DNA from: Streptomyces sp. GKU 895
GTDB taxonomy: Bacteria; Actinomycetota; Actinomycetes; Streptomycetales; Streptomycetaceae
Assembly (NCBI GenBank): GCA_002027195.1
Contig: MWJO01000011.1
Span: forward strand, 1-64,000
Length of the DNA stretch: 64,000 bases
Reading direction: 5' to 3'
Part shown: one piece after another, positions 63,242 through 64,000 of the stretch
Layout: each line of letters opens with the position of its first letter
Numbering within the stretch: the first letter of the stretch is position 1
The notes under the pieces: generated by a model
What the model was told of the DNA's origin: nothing
The model's input: the letters and a program-made list of their open reading frames with translations, nothing else
Database searches by the model: none
Made by a program: the position numbers and the translations under genes

Positions 63242-64000
63242 CGCCACACCTCACCCGCGGCGGCGCTGCGGGCCTGGGCGAGCGTGTCGAGTTCACCGAG
63301 CACGGACAGCGCGAGCGCGCCGGCGGTGCCGGGTTGGTCGCCGACGAGTTCGCGTGCCCTGCGCAGCCGGATCTCGATGGTGCGCAGGGACTTGGCGTGG
63401 TCGCTGTCGGAGACGACGGCGGACCGCATCTGCTCGCGGCCGAATCGGTGGGTGGCCTCGCTGAGCAACGCGGTGGCGAAGGAGCCGAGTTCGGGGCTGC
63501 CGACGGGCTTGCGGTCGTAGAAGTTGTACGCGGCGACCATGCACTCGGTGAGGCGTTCGGTCATGCTCCAGGAGGGCGAGCCCTCGCGTTTGGGTGCGGT
63601 GGGGAAGACCGCCTGGGCGTCGTCCCACAAGTCCGTGCCCTCGCCGTCGGCGATGCGCCGCTGCCAGAGGTGGTCGAAGGTCTCCTCCGCCAGCGCCAGC
63701 AGTTCGTCCTGGATGGCGGCGCTGCGGGAGTAGGTGGCGAGTTGGACGGTGCGTTTGAGCAGGTGCGCGGAGAAATCGGTGACCGTCCACTCCAGGGGTG
63801 GGCCCAGCTGCTCGCTGCCCTGTAGGGGCAGGACGACGCCGGGGCTGTGCAGTTCCAGAGCGGAGTCGTCGCGGGTGAGCGGACTGGTGATGCGGCCGCG
63901 CTCGGCGAGCCGGGTGAGGACCTCTGCGGTGCGGGCGAAGTCCTCGTCACCGGCCCGGCTGCGCACGAGGTCGTGGACGACGAGGGACGCCACGGAGAGC
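63238..64000 (-). CDS. SCO2524-family protein, truncated by the window edge
   Basis: The C-terminal 253 residues of a larger protein; its start lies beyond 64000. Helical throughout, with WTVTDFSAHLLKRTVQLATY, MTERLTECMVAAYNFYDRKP and RTIEIRLRRARELVGDQPG. No catalytic motif was recognised. It is upstream of and coupled to the SCO2523-like gene (GTGA overlap). A SAM-dependent methyltransferase (SCO2525 family) would be expected next, outside the window. Confidence 0.65.
   Translation of the reverse strand, partial: LSVASLVVHDLVRSRAGDEDFARTAEVLTRLAERGRITSPLTRDDSALELHSPGVVLPLQGSEQLGPPLEWTVTDFSAHLLKRTVQLATYSRSAAIQDELLALAEETFDHLWQRRIADGEGTDLWDDAQAVFPTAPKREGSPSWSMTERLTECMVAAYNFYDRKPVGSPELGSFATALLSEATHRFGREQMRSAVVSDSDHAKSLRTIEIRLRRARELVGDQPGTAGALALSVLGELDTLAQARSAAAGEVWR

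Noticed and set aside
1..64000. tRNA or rRNA genes
   Set aside because: No cloverleaf-compatible TTCGANNC-type arm with matching acceptor stem and no rRNA signature was noticed by eye; a dedicated scan would be decisive.

Overview
The window is high-GC actinomycete DNA, almost certainly a Streptomyces chromosome. Third codon positions are nearly all G/C, GTG starts are common, TTA codons are rare, and the families are typical of the genus (SpoIIE/PP2C phosphatases, AfsR/SARP and WYL regulators, DksA-like zinc fingers, a truncated MreB-like protein, SCO2521-SCO2524-type proteins). No rRNA, tRNA or CRISPR array was seen. All assignments come from reading the sequence and from memory of families; no database was searched.

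Layout. 1-7.9 kb: a conserved block with a cysteine-containing winged-helix regulator, a fused SecDF, a small membrane-anchored protein behind five 14-bp tandem repeats, a NarL-type two-component pair, two DksA/TraR zinc-finger proteins and a short MreB-like ATPase. From memory the order resembles S. coelicolor around SCO6160-SCO6166. 8-13 kb: a probable amide/ureide nitrogen cluster with two isochorismatase-fold hydrolases, an NCS2 permease and an AtzH/HpxZ-like protein. 13-26 kb: HutD-like protein, serine hydrolase, PAS-GAF-PP2C phosphatase, PRC-barrel protein, lipoprotein, a coupled pair of secreted proteins and a CYTH-CHAD protein. 26.5-27.6 kb: a low-GC, TTA-containing, Tat-exported amidohydrolase that looks acquired. 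28.6-31.9 kb: a MarR-controlled reductase operon (MDR oxidoreductase, Old Yellow Enzyme, MarR) and a flavin reductase. 32-40.6 kb: accessory DNA with several transposase remnants, a LysR/DoxX pair, a Tat-exported lyase-like protein, small hypothetical genes and an SMI1/KNR4 protein. 40.6-49 kb: a discoidin/beta-helix secreted protein, a lipoprotein, a second PP2C phosphatase and a divergent SDR/MerR pair. 48.5-55.4 kb: a GDSL hydrolase plus two FAD monooxygenases in one operon, divergent from a disrupted AfsR-like regulator. 55.5-59.2 kb: a secreted alpha/beta hydrolase and a WYL regulator divergent from an epoxide hydrolase. 59.3-64 kb: a tightly coupled minus-strand operon of SCO2521/2522/2523/2524-like proteins plus a two-helix membrane protein, running off the right edge. 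This operon is the best candidate for an uncharacterised system.

Two features cut across the window. First, many genes are broken by single-base shifts at short G/C runs (9.16, 19.23, 22.73, 30.04, 30.64, 34.83, 51.89 and 61.93 kb, plus several in 52.5-53.1 kb). Other evidence of decay is scarce in these genes, so a homopolymer error problem in the assembly is at least as likely as true pseudogenes. Second, several single genes appear to be transcribed leaderless, with a TANNNT-like -10 element ending 6-7 nt before the start codon.
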